Shown here: positions 46,320 to 54,057 of the stretch, piece after piece
Layout: each line of letters starts with the position of its first letter
Position numbering within the stretch: the stretch's first letter is position 1
DNA from: Caenimonas sp. SL110
GTDB lineage: Bacteria > Pseudomonadota > Gammaproteobacteria > Burkholderiales > Burkholderiaceae_C
Direction of reading: 5' to 3'
Length of the DNA stretch: 64,000 nucleotides
Assembly: GCF_001044395.1 (NCBI RefSeq)
Contig: NZ_JANU01000059.1
Coordinates: forward strand, 62,001 to 126,000
Program-made: the position numbers and the translations under genes
Notes under the pieces: generated by a model
What the model was told of the DNA's origin: nothing
The model's input: the letters and a program-made list of their open reading frames with translations, nothing else
The model's database searches: none

Positions 46320-47702
46320 ATGACCAGGACCAAGATCAATGAGCCAGCGCGGGAGACCCCGGTGCTGATGGAAGCGGACGTCGTCATCGTCGGAGGCGGC
46401 ACGACCGGGCCAATCGCAGCAATCGCCGCGGCGCGGCGCGGCAGCAAGGTAGTGCTCATCGAGCGCTTCGGCTCCCTGGGCGGCATCCTCACGCTCGGGC
46501 TGAACACCAAGCCCTCGGGCGCCATCATCGGGGGCATCCCCCTGGAGATCTGGAACCTCGCCCGTACAGTCGGCGGCGCGGGCGACGACTACATGGCGAC
46601 GACCAAGACAGGTGGCGTGAAGATCGCATCGCCGACCGATCCGGAAATCATGAAGATGCTGCTGACGCGGCTGTGCGTGGAAGCCGGCGTCCAGATCCTG
46701 TTCGAGACCTTCGTTTCAGCACCGGTTGTCGAGGATGGCGTGGTGACCGGCGTGATCATCGAAGGCAAGGGCGGACGCCAGTTCGTCGGCGCCAAGGTGC
46801 TGATCGACTGCTCTGCCGACGCCGACATGGCGGCCAAGGCCAAGGCGCCCTTCGTCATGGGCTCCGGCGGGGCCGATGCAAAAATGCAGCCGGTGTCGAT
46901 GTACTTCATCATGAAGAACGTCGATCTGAACCGGCTGGCCGAATGGGCACGCACCTGCGACGACATACCGGCGCGCGCGATTCCCCCGGACGAGGCGGGC
47001 CTGGCCTATGGACTGTGGCTGACGGGCTTCAACGGCATGCTGCGTCGCTTCCAGGAAGAAACCGGCGTGAAGCTGCAGCGCGACAACATCACGCTCAAGA
47101 CCGCCGACGGCCAGATGTACGTGAACGCCACCCGCGTGCTCGGAGTGGATGTGTTTTCGCCCAAGGAATTCACCGCCGCCATCCTGGAGTGCTACCGCCA
47201 GATCGAGGGCGTGTGCCGCTTCCTGAAGGAACGCGTCCCCGGCTTCGAGGCGGCCCGCCTCGGGCAGGTATCGCCCATCCTGGGCGTGCGCGAGACGCGT
47301 CACATCCTGGGTGAATACACCCTGACCGGTGCGGACTCGCGCGGCGAGACCCGGTTCGAAGACACCATCGCCGCCGACAACTCGGCACTGGACATCCACG
47401 ACCCCAAGGGCGGCGACGTCGACTTCCAGAGCATGCCCCCGTACGAGATTCCCTACCGTTGCCTGGTGCCGCAAGGCGTCGAGCAACTCCTGGTTGCGGG
47501 GCGCTGCATTTCGGCAGACCACGAGGCGCACGCGCGTTCGCGCAACATGCCGGCGTGCATGTCCATCGGCCAGGCCGCTGGCGTCGCGGCGGCCATTGCG
47601 GTGGAAGAAGGCGTTTCGGTGCGCAGGGTCCCCATCGCAAAGGTGCAGGCTGCGCTGCGCGAGCTAGGCATGCCACTGCACGCTGAAGACGTGCCCGCCT
47701 GA
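46320..47702 (+). CDS. FAD-dependent oxidoreductase (PF12831-like)
   Basis: 460 residues from the ATG at 46320. N-terminal FAD motif is ADVVIVGGGTTGPIAAIAAARRG with VVLIERFGSLGG following; the C-terminal FAD segment is LVAGRCISADHEAHARSRNMPACMSIGQAAGVAAAIA. This organisation matches the PF12831 group, often found beside Bug proteins and GntR regulators in degradation operons. The reaction is unknown; presumably oxidation of the compound bound by the Bug protein. It follows the Bug gene by 31 bases. Confidence 0.85.
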   Translation: MTRTKINEPARETPVLMEADVVIVGGGTTGPIAAIAAARRGSKVVLIERFGSLGGILTLGLNTKPSGAIIGGIPLEIWNLARTVGGAGDDYMATTKTGGVKIASPTDPEIMKMLLTRLCVEAGVQILFETFVSAPVVEDGVVTGVIIEGKGGRQFVGAKVLIDCSADADMAAKAKAPFVMGSGGADAKMQPVSMYFIMKNVDLNRLAEWARTCDDIPARAIPPDEAGLAYGLWLTGFNGMLRRFQEETGVKLQRDNITLKTADGQMYVNATRVLGVDVFSPKEFTAAILECYRQIEGVCRFLKERVPGFEAARLGQVSPILGVRETRHILGEYTLTGADSRGETRFEDTIAADNSALDIHDPKGGDVDFQSMPPYEIPYRCLVPQGVEQLLVAGRCISADHEAHARSRNMPACMSIGQAAGVAAAIAVEEGVSVRRVPIAKVQAALRELGMPLHAEDVPA

Positions 47703-47739
47703 TCGCGCGCGGTAGCGGGATGCAGCAGGACAAGAGCCG

Positions 47740-48894
47740 ATGAATGCTGACGTGCTTTATGGCCAGGAGATCCTGCCGCAGGGCGTGCGCTCGCGCCTGG
47801 TCGACAACAACAACGGCTGCACGATGCACGTGCTGGAGGCCGGCTTCGCGCAACCCGGCCGGCCGTGCGTGCTCTTGCTGCATGGCTTTCCGGAGCTGGC
47901 GTTCAGCTGGCGCAAGCAGCTCCTGTCCCTGGCTGCGGCTGGCTACCACGTCGTCGCACCGGACCAGCGTGGCTACGGTCGCAGCAGCGGTGCAGGCGTC
48001 GGCTTCGACGACGACCTGATGCCCTACACCCTGATCAACCGGGTGAGCGATACCGTGGGGCTGGTGAAGGCGTTGGGCTACGACAGCGTGGCCGCAGTGA
48101 TCGGACATGACTACGGCGCTGTGGTTGCCGCCTGGTGTGCGCTGCTGCGCCCCGATGTCTTCCGCTCGGTCGTGCTCATGAGCGCCGCCTTCCCCGGGGC
48201 ACCGATGCTGCCCAAGGGCACCTCCGGGGCCCCGCCCAAAGGCACATTGCCTCTCTCGGGTCTGCCTGAGACGCTGGCAGCGCTGCCGACGCCGCGCCAG
48301 CACTACCGCTGGTACTACTCGACACGCAATGCCAATGCAGACATGTGGCACTGCCCGCAAGGCGTCCACGACTTCATGCGGGCGTACTTCCACGTCAAGA
48401 GCGGCGACTGGCCCGGCAACGAGCCGTATCCGCTGGCTTCGTGGGCCGCCAGCGAAATGGCCCGGCTGCCGACGTACTACGTCATGGAGCTGGGCCAGGA
48501 CATGGCGCAAACCGTCGCCCGGGAAATGCCCGCTGCCAACGAGATCGCCCGCTGCGCCTGGCTGACCGACGCCGAACTGGCCGTCTATGGCGACGAGTAC
48601 GGACGCACCGGGTTCCAGGGCGGCTTGCAGGGCTACCGCGTCGGCACCGACCCGCGTTTCAGCGGTGAGCTGAAGGCCTTCTCGGAGCGCACCGTCGACG
48701 TGCCGGCGATGTTCATCTCAGGCGCGAGAGATTGGGGAACCTACCAATCGCCCGGTGCGCTGGAGCGTATGAGCGAGATCTGCACCCGGTATCGCGGCAC
48801 CCACCTGATCGAAGGCGCCGGTCATTGGGTGCAGCAAGAGCGACATGAAGAAGTAAACGAACTGCTCAAAGAATTCCTCATTGCAGTGCGATGA
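47740..48894 (+). CDS. alpha/beta hydrolase, epoxide hydrolase-like
   Basis: 384 residues. The oxyanion motif is HGFPE (48-52) and the nucleophile is Asp124 in IGHDYGAVVAAW. An Asp nucleophile with HGFPE is typical of epoxide hydrolases and haloacid-type dehalogenases rather than esterases. The catalytic histidine is in IEGAGHWVQQERHEEV near the C-terminus. Third gene of the GntR-controlled operon. An epoxide or halogenated intermediate is likely; the exact substrate is unknown. It is the last gene before the defence island. Confidence 0.88.
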   Translation: MNADVLYGQEILPQGVRSRLVDNNNGCTMHVLEAGFAQPGRPCVLLLHGFPELAFSWRKQLLSLAAAGYHVVAPDQRGYGRSSGAGVGFDDDLMPYTLINRVSDTVGLVKALGYDSVAAVIGHDYGAVVAAWCALLRPDVFRSVVLMSAAFPGAPMLPKGTSGAPPKGTLPLSGLPETLAALPTPRQHYRWYYSTRNANADMWHCPQGVHDFMRAYFHVKSGDWPGNEPYPLASWAASEMARLPTYYVMELGQDMAQTVAREMPAANEIARCAWLTDAELAVYGDEYGRTGFQGGLQGYRVGTDPRFSGELKAFSERTVDVPAMFISGARDWGTYQSPGALERMSEICTRYRGTHLIEGAGHWVQQERHEEVNELLKEFLIAVR

Positions 48895-48901
48895 GGGCAA
48901 A

Positions 48902-49378
48902 TCAGAGCAGCCCGGACTCCGCCATCGAGATCGCACCGCAGTCACTCGTGATGATGTGATCGAGCACACGAACTTCGACGAGGCCGAGGGCGAGCTTGAG
49001 CGTTTGCGTGAGCGATTCATCGGCCTTGCTGGGCAGGCACATGCCGCTTGGGTGGTTGTGATGAAGGATGACGCAAGCCGCGTTCTTCGCCAGCGCCTGC
49101 CGCGCCACCTCGCGCGGGTACACAGCGGTTTGTGAAAGCGTGCCGCGAAAAAGCGGCTCGTAGTCGATCAGGCGGTTGTGCGTGTCGAGATACATCACGG
49201 CGAAGACTTCGTGCGTGAGGCCCTGGGCCTGCAGGCGCAGGAAGTGCATGACGGAAGATGGGTTGTCGAAGACATCGCGGCGCTGGAAGCGCGAGCGCAG
49301 GATGGACAGGGCTTGGAGGATGGTGAGGTCTTCTTCCAGCGGGTGGAGGGGCGGGAAGAAATTTGTCGCGGTTGCCAT
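48902..49378 (-). CDS. RadC/JAB-domain protein, short form
   Basis: 158 residues from the ATG at 49378. The JAMM metal motif is intact: LHHNHPSGMCLPSKADESLT with an upstream Glu (HEVFAVMYLD). The helix-hairpin-helix domain of full-length RadC is absent. Despite the historical DNA-repair name, this short type is common on islands and integrative elements, where its role is undefined. It is divergent from a small XRE regulator. Its stop lies eight bases from the end of the hydrolase gene, marking the left island boundary. A start eight codons upstream (49402) is possible. Confidence 0.88.
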   Translation of the reverse strand: MATATNFFPPLHPLEEDLTILQALSILRSRFQRRDVFDNPSSVMHFLRLQAQGLTHEVFAVMYLDTHNRLIDYEPLFRGTLSQTAVYPREVARQALAKNAACVILHHNHPSGMCLPSKADESLTQTLKLALGLVEVRVLDHIITSDCGAISMAESGLL

Positions 49379-49403
49379 CAATTTTCCTGTCACCAATGTC
49401 ACG

Positions 49404-49421
49404 ATTAGTGCGTGGCCTAAT
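49404..49421. promoter_or_regulatory. candidate operator between radC-like and XRE genes
   Basis: ATTAG (49404-49408) and CTAAT (49417-49421) form an inverted repeat with an eight-base centre, in the 69-base divergent region. Nearby TGTCAC occurs twice (49389-49403). It could be the autoregulatory site of the XRE protein. By eye only. Confidence 0.35.
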
Positions 49422-49447
49422 AGTGTACAAGCCGCGAGAGTCGATCC

Positions 49448-49663
49448 GTGGCAAAAAATCTACGTCAACGGTTTGGTGAACGTGTTCGAGAGCTTCGGAC
49501 GGCCGCGGGGTTCTCGCAAGAAGCGTTCGCGGACAAGTGCGGTTATGCGCGCAGCTATATGTCGCGCGTGGAACGGGGGACGGGCAATCCGTCGCTCGAT
49601 GCGATTGAGGTGTTTGCGAAGGCTTTGAGGGTTGAGCCGGCGGAGTTGTTCAGTCGAACGTGA
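49448..49663 (+). CDS. small XRE-family regulator (controller-protein-like)
   Basis: 71 residues starting at GTG, almost entirely one helix-turn-helix domain: RVRELRTAAGFSQEAFADKCGYARSYMSRVERGTGNPSLDAIEVFAKALRV. Size and layout are those of restriction-modification controller (C) proteins and small island repressors. Its proximity to a restriction island makes a regulatory role there plausible, but the main defence operon begins more than 14 kb away on the other strand. Confidence 0.9.
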   Translation: MAKNLRQRFGERVRELRTAAGFSQEAFADKCGYARSYMSRVERGTGNPSLDAIEVFAKALRVEPAELFSRT

Positions 49664-49712
49664 TACGTGTTGAGGCGATCAGGTTGTCCAAGCTCGCAAG
49701 GCGCGATTGCGA

Positions 49713-49994
49713 TTACTTATCACCTCGCGTGACGGCATTCATTCGCTTCCAGTCATCCGGACCGTAACTGAGCCCCATCCTCCTGCACTGAGCTGCTTTC
49801 GCCAGTTCCTGTCGCACTGCTGCCGCATTGTCCGCAGGCACGATTCTGGCGCTCAAGCGAGTCTCCATGTTCTTGATGTCCAGATCGCGGGGGCACTGCG
49901 GTGCGCCATTGACATACTCGACGGGGGGCAAACTCTGCGCAAGCGCCGCCCCCGAAACCACGACAGTCACTAACAACGATGTAGTCTTCTTCAT
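49713..49994 (-). CDS. small secreted protein of unknown function
   Basis: 93 residues from the ATG at 49994 with a Sec signal peptide (MKKTTSLLVTVVVSGAALAQ). The mature part has two cysteines (APQCPRDLDIKN and KAAQCRRMGLSYGPDDWKRM) that could form a disulfide. No family recognised; periplasmic location expected. An alternative start lies four codons upstream. Confidence 0.6.
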   Translation of the reverse strand: MKKTTSLLVTVVVSGAALAQSLPPVEYVNGAPQCPRDLDIKNMETRLSARIVPADNAAAVRQELAKAAQCRRMGLSYGPDDWKRMNAVTRGDK

Positions 49995-50665
49995 CTTTCC
50001 CTCCAAAAGCCGCCGATGAGTTCCGGCATCTGATGATGCACAGAGGTCGGCGGATGCCTTGATCTTCGCTCACTCGAATGAAGCGCCCGAATCGCGGATG
50101 TTGATGCTGGACATCAGGGCTCCGGCGGGAGGGGGCAGGTCAAGTGAACTTGCTCTTCTTCACAACATGCTCCTGGGGGGCTTTCATCATGCCGAATTTC
50201 TCTGTAACTGAACGGTCCCAAATCCGGGTACAGGGTCAGAAGCCGGAAATCTCTACTGCCGAGCGGTACTAGGTTGAGTACAGGGTCAACGCGCTTCACA
50301 GCAAGCAAGCGATTTCACTTCAAACCCGAGGAACGTTTCGTCGTGCTAAAGCGTTGGGGACGCGTTTTCGCCTTCGACTGGTTAGAAAACGGCAATCCAG
50401 GCGCAGAATTGCTGGAACAAGCGGTGTAGCAAGGTCCAAGCAATGCCCACGGCCATCGGTAGTGACTTTTCAGATTCCGCCAAAACGAGTAAAGCAATGC
50501 TTTGGCCGAAATCTCCCCTTGGGGTAGCTGAGGGACATTCTCCACCTCACCCAAACTTCCGGGTCGCGTGGAGTCAGCAGTGTGACCCGCTGGGGATCTG
50601 AATGCGCAGATTGGCGATGTAGAACCTGTGTAAGCTCTGATCGAAGACGATACGCGGAGGCTGAT
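49995..50665. other. gene-poor stretch with possible remnants
   Basis: 671 bases without a confident gene and with base composition visibly less GC-rich than the flanks. Two diverged copies of a sequence ending in GTACAGGGTCA (near 50228-50239 and 50277-50288) suggest a short duplication. A 51-codon frame from a TTG at 50274 to 50429 reads protein-like (for example FDWLENGNPGAELLEQAV) but has no start or ribosome-site support. Most likely decayed mobile or accessory DNA. Confidence 0.5.
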
Positions 50666-50962
50666 ATGGCGCGAATTACCAAACAGTTTCTAACGAGCAG
50701 GCTTCGCTACCGCGACTATGAGATGGATGACGTCGAGGTCACGGTGACACCAATGTCAAAGGTGGCTGCCGCCAAAGGCACCTCCATTTGGCTGAACTTG
50801 CATTCTGGACGATCTCGTCGCCAGGCAATCGCTCTATCGCGCGAGGATGTGCGTTCGCTTAGCGTCGAACTTCTTCGCTCACTAGAAACGGATAGAGAAC
50901 TGCATGCCGCTTTGAAGGAATACTTCGCTCTAGGGCGACACGATCGCCCAATCGAGGGGTGA
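50666..50962 (+). CDS. hypothetical small protein in the defence island
   Basis: 98 residues from the ATG at 50666, which has GGAGG seven bases upstream. No signal peptide or membrane segment. The beginning is basic (MARITKQFLTSRLRYRDYEM) and the end is helical (LSVELLRSLETDRELHAALKEYF). No domain recognised. The longer frame from 50582 has no ribosome site. Base composition is lower in GC than the housekeeping part. Confidence 0.6.
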   Translation: MARITKQFLTSRLRYRDYEMDDVEVTVTPMSKVAAAKGTSIWLNLHSGRSRRQAIALSREDVRSLSVELLRSLETDRELHAALKEYFALGRHDRPIEG

Positions 50963-51039
50963 TCCACAGCAATCCGGATTGGGCTTTGACATCCCAATTC
51001 AGAATTCATTCGTCCTTGTAAAACTGTCCAGCAGACGGC

Positions 51040-51432
51040 TTAGGTCTGACGATTTACGACTTGTGGACGAAGGTGCATCAGCTGCCCGGCCTTAGCAGGC
51101 AGTCTTTGAAACGCATGCCACCTATCGCGCGCGAGCCGTGCCTGCACTATCTGTACGAACCGCTCGGGACTTGGAGGGTCGCTTCGCTTGTGTCGCGCTT
51201 GGTTGCAACGCCGACATGCCGCGACGATGTTACTTTGGTTATCACCTCCACCCTCACATCGCGGCACTAGATGCTCGGCAGTGCATTGCAATTGTCTGGC
51301 CTGACGTCGGGTGTAGCCGAATAGCTGGATCAGTTCATGGGGTAAGTGCATCCACATTTCGAACCCGCAGTAGAAGCATCGGCCACCTTGCAAATGGAAT
51401 GCGGCGAGTCTAGAACGGTGAAGAATTTTCAT
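51040..51432 (-). CDS. HNH endonuclease
   Basis: 130-residue nuclease. The zinc-holding cysteine pair CFYC is near residue 19 and a second pair is in CRRCN. The HNH core is TAEHLVPRCEGGGDNQSNIVAACRRCNQARHKR, in which the catalytic His, central Asn and terminal His are all visible. Stand-alone HNH proteins of this size occur in islands as nicking or restriction nucleases. Divergent from the NERD gene; no methyltransferase partner is adjacent. Confidence 0.85.
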   Translation of the reverse strand: MKILHRSRLAAFHLQGGRCFYCGFEMWMHLPHELIQLFGYTRRQARQLQCTAEHLVPRCEGGGDNQSNIVAACRRCNQARHKRSDPPSPERFVQIVQARLARDRWHAFQRLPAKAGQLMHLRPQVVNRQT

Positions 51433-51700
51433 CAGGGACTCCAGTTAAGGTTGTCCCCGATGGCCTACAGCTCAGAGCGGGCATCGGCGGTTATCCGGCC
51501 GATGATGCTGCGCGTTGCGCGACAGCGGTCCCAGAAGCCTGGGCGCACGATTAGTCTAGCCCCAAACCGTGCGCTTAGGAAGTTAGCGATAGAGCGGTAA
51601 TACGAAACTTCCCCCAGCCCTTCAACGCTTGGCCGTACAGTTGTCCGCGCACTGCTGCGGCGATAAGCTGCGGCACTACAAAAACATTCAGGAGGCTGAA

Positions 51701-52678
51701 TTGCTATTAAAAACCGCCGACGACAAATCCAAGCGCCTTTCCCTCCTTGAGGACTTGCAAAAGTCGCCGTTGCTCGATGCAAAGCAAAAGACATGGCTTC
51801 GTCAAGAACTCGGGCGCTTCCGCAAAGGCATTCAGGGCGAGCGGGATTCTGCCTACTACCTTGATCAGTACTTCAAGGGAGGCGAGAACCACGTCGTCTT
51901 GCACGATTTGCGGTTCGTCGTGGATGGCGACGTTGCACAAATTGATCACCTGATCATCAATCGCGGATTCGGCATGTACCTGATTGAGACAAAAAACTAC
52001 GGGGGAAGTCTTTCGATCAACGATCACGGGGAGTTCACCGCTGAATACGATGATGACCGATTCGGCATTCCATCTCCGATTGAGCAGAGTCGCCGGCACG
52101 AACGCATTCTGAAGCGACTGTTATCGACTTTGGGCATTGCTAATCGCACCGGTGCTTCAATTGATTGCCACCACTTGGTGATGCTTCACCCCAAGGCCAT
52201 CATCCAGCGGCCCCCAGCTAAGATCTTCGACACTAGCAACGTGATCAAGGCCGACCAGTTTCCGACCTGGCATGGTCAGTTTGTCGAGAAGACCGTGGGT
52301 TTCGCCGGTGCACTAAAGATGGTCGTGAACGTTCGGTCACTGGACACGGTTAAGGAGTGGGGCGAGATGCTCATGCGACAACATCGGCCCGCAAACCTAT
52401 TGGACCTGCCTGACTTTATGCAGCCTCGTGGCCGGGCTGCGACGCCGGCGGTGAAGGGCGAACAGGTAGCTGCACCGGCGACTAACATCGGGGCGCAATC
52501 GCCGGTCCTCTCTGTGGCTGCTCAATCTTCTGGGGGTGAAAGCCAGCCACTGGCGCGGAAACTTATTTGCGCTCACTGTAGTTCGAAGATCACGTTTCCT
52601 GAAGGGAAGTTCTGCTGGAACAACGAAAAGCGTTTCGGGGGACTTCAGTACTGCAGAGAGCATCAGGCGTTGTTCTGA
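51701..52678 (+). CDS. NERD-domain nuclease-like protein with C-terminal zinc motif
   Basis: 325 residues from a TTG at 51701 with a strong AGGAGG five bases upstream; no ATG is suitably placed. The NERD domain (about 45-165) has the nuclease-like pattern GIQGERDSAYYL, VVDGDVAQIDHLIINRGFGMYLIETKNYGG, in which Glu, Asp and Glu-x-Lys form the putative PD-(D/E)xK site. A low-complexity linker (about 245-285) leads to a four-cysteine C-terminal finger (LICAHCSS, GKFCWNN, YCREHQ). It is probably a DNA-processing nuclease of the island. Convergent with mcrC. Confidence 0.85.
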   Translation: MLLKTADDKSKRLSLLEDLQKSPLLDAKQKTWLRQELGRFRKGIQGERDSAYYLDQYFKGGENHVVLHDLRFVVDGDVAQIDHLIINRGFGMYLIETKNYGGSLSINDHGEFTAEYDDDRFGIPSPIEQSRRHERILKRLLSTLGIANRTGASIDCHHLVMLHPKAIIQRPPAKIFDTSNVIKADQFPTWHGQFVEKTVGFAGALKMVVNVRSLDTVKEWGEMLMRQHRPANLLDLPDFMQPRGRAATPAVKGEQVAAPATNIGAQSPVLSVAAQSSGGESQPLARKLICAHCSSKITFPEGKFCWNNEKRFGGLQYCREHQALF

Positions 52679-52745
52679 AATCTTCCTGAGTTGCTCGCTC
52701 AACCATTTTTGCAATGAACTAGGTGACGTTCAAAAGGCGTCGGTC

Positions 52746-54047
52746 TCAAGGGCGAGACAGTAGCCGGCCGACAATGCCGGTCAAATCACCCATCCGCAGC
52801 GGAAGGCGGTCGTCATCGACGTCGACACACAATATGCGGACGGTGGCCGCGACCCCATTGATCGGCGGCAGTCGAAACTCGGTGTTGACGGCTGCAATGA
52901 GCCCGTGGTGCCGCGGATATATCAACGCCAGCTCCGTACATCGGAAAGCAGTGGCATACGCGTTCATCTGATACATGTCCGCTTCGCTCGGCACTTGTCG
53001 ACCTTTGCGATCCAGCTCCAGGAGCTTCCATTTCGTGTCTGCGATCGCCACGACTTCGGAGCCTCGCTGAATCACAAGATCGGGCCGGAGCGCAAAGCTC
53101 GGCTCATCCCGACCTGCCGCTGCCACCATGGCCAGTGTGCGAGTGGAATCTTGAGTCAGCACCTGTAGGTCGGGATGTCGGCTCGCTTGTCGTCGCAAGG
53201 TGTTTGCCACAGCCGACTCGAACAGCTTGTTCATGTCAAACAGCAACGCCGGGGCTTCGTTTCGACCTGCTCTAAGCGCGGGCGCCAAGAGCGCCAGAAT
53301 CCAACGGGCCCAGTCAATCGCCGTTCGGTAGCGCTCGGCGCGCCTATCGAAGTTGAGCCGAACCACCTCTACCGGTGTGAGCTGTCCATCGTTGACCTCA
53401 TCGAGAACGCCCAGAAGCTCAACCCATCTGCGGTTAAGTTCAACGCTGCGAATCCATGGCCTGGTGACCCGAATCGCCTTCTTCAACACGCGGTTCCATA
53501 CGTTGTCGGCAGTCAGTTCGTCGAACGCACAAGCGATGAGGTCGGGGCGATTCGCGTGAACGCCCATCTGCCGTCCGACCACGATACGGCCACGCACGAG
53601 GCACAAATCTTCCTCGTGCTCCTGGTACTGCCTGAGCAGGCCACCGCGAAGGACGCTGCTGACTGAATCAAAGAACGCGGCAATGAAGGCTTCGAGTAGG
53701 GGCGCGCGGCGCAGATGTTGCCCTGCAGGGAGGTGCTGAAACTGAGGGAAGCGGTCGGTCAGCTTCAGAAGACGAAGCAGAACTCCGCGACATTGCTCCG
53801 CCGTGTCGTTGCCGCCTTGAGTCTTTGGCAGAACCTCCAAGACGCGCCCGCCCAGACTGACAACGCCGCAGTACTGCGCGAGCTTTAATTTTCGGTGGCC
53901 CAGCTCGCAGAATCCGCGCCTTAGTTCGCCGATCTGCGCGAGAGCCTCAGCCTCTGCCGGGGTCAGGCTTCCGCCAACCCCTTCGGCAGTGATGGGGATA
54001 GGCTGGTGCTCCAGCGCTGTTAGGAACCTCGCGGACGCGGCAGTCAT
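52746..54047 (-). CDS. mcrC: McrC-family nuclease subunit
   Basis: 433-residue partner of McrB in modified-cytosine-type restriction. The N-terminal half carries the McrC beta region (YCGVVSLGGRVLEVLPKTQGG), and the C-terminal PD-(D/E)xK nuclease reads FALRPDLVIQRGSEVVAIADTKWK, with Asp and Asp-x-Lys in place. The MNKLFESAVANTLRRQ segment and the closing LCVDVDDD tail are typical. It follows mcrB by ten bases and is the last gene of the seven-gene defence operon. Confidence 0.93.
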   Translation of the reverse strand: MTAASARFLTALEHQPIPITAEGVGGSLTPAEAEALAQIGELRRGFCELGHRKLKLAQYCGVVSLGGRVLEVLPKTQGGNDTAEQCRGVLLRLLKLTDRFPQFQHLPAGQHLRRAPLLEAFIAAFFDSVSSVLRGGLLRQYQEHEEDLCLVRGRIVVGRQMGVHANRPDLIACAFDELTADNVWNRVLKKAIRVTRPWIRSVELNRRWVELLGVLDEVNDGQLTPVEVVRLNFDRRAERYRTAIDWARWILALLAPALRAGRNEAPALLFDMNKLFESAVANTLRRQASRHPDLQVLTQDSTRTLAMVAAAGRDEPSFALRPDLVIQRGSEVVAIADTKWKLLELDRKGRQVPSEADMYQMNAYATAFRCTELALIYPRHHGLIAAVNTEFRLPPINGVAATVRILCVDVDDDRLPLRMGDLTGIVGRLLSRP

Positions 54048-54057
54048 TTGCTGCTGG

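Noticed and set aside
50274-50429. 51-codon plus-strand frame in the gene-poor stretch
   Set aside because: Protein-like composition, but only a TTG start and no ribosome site; at best a remnant.
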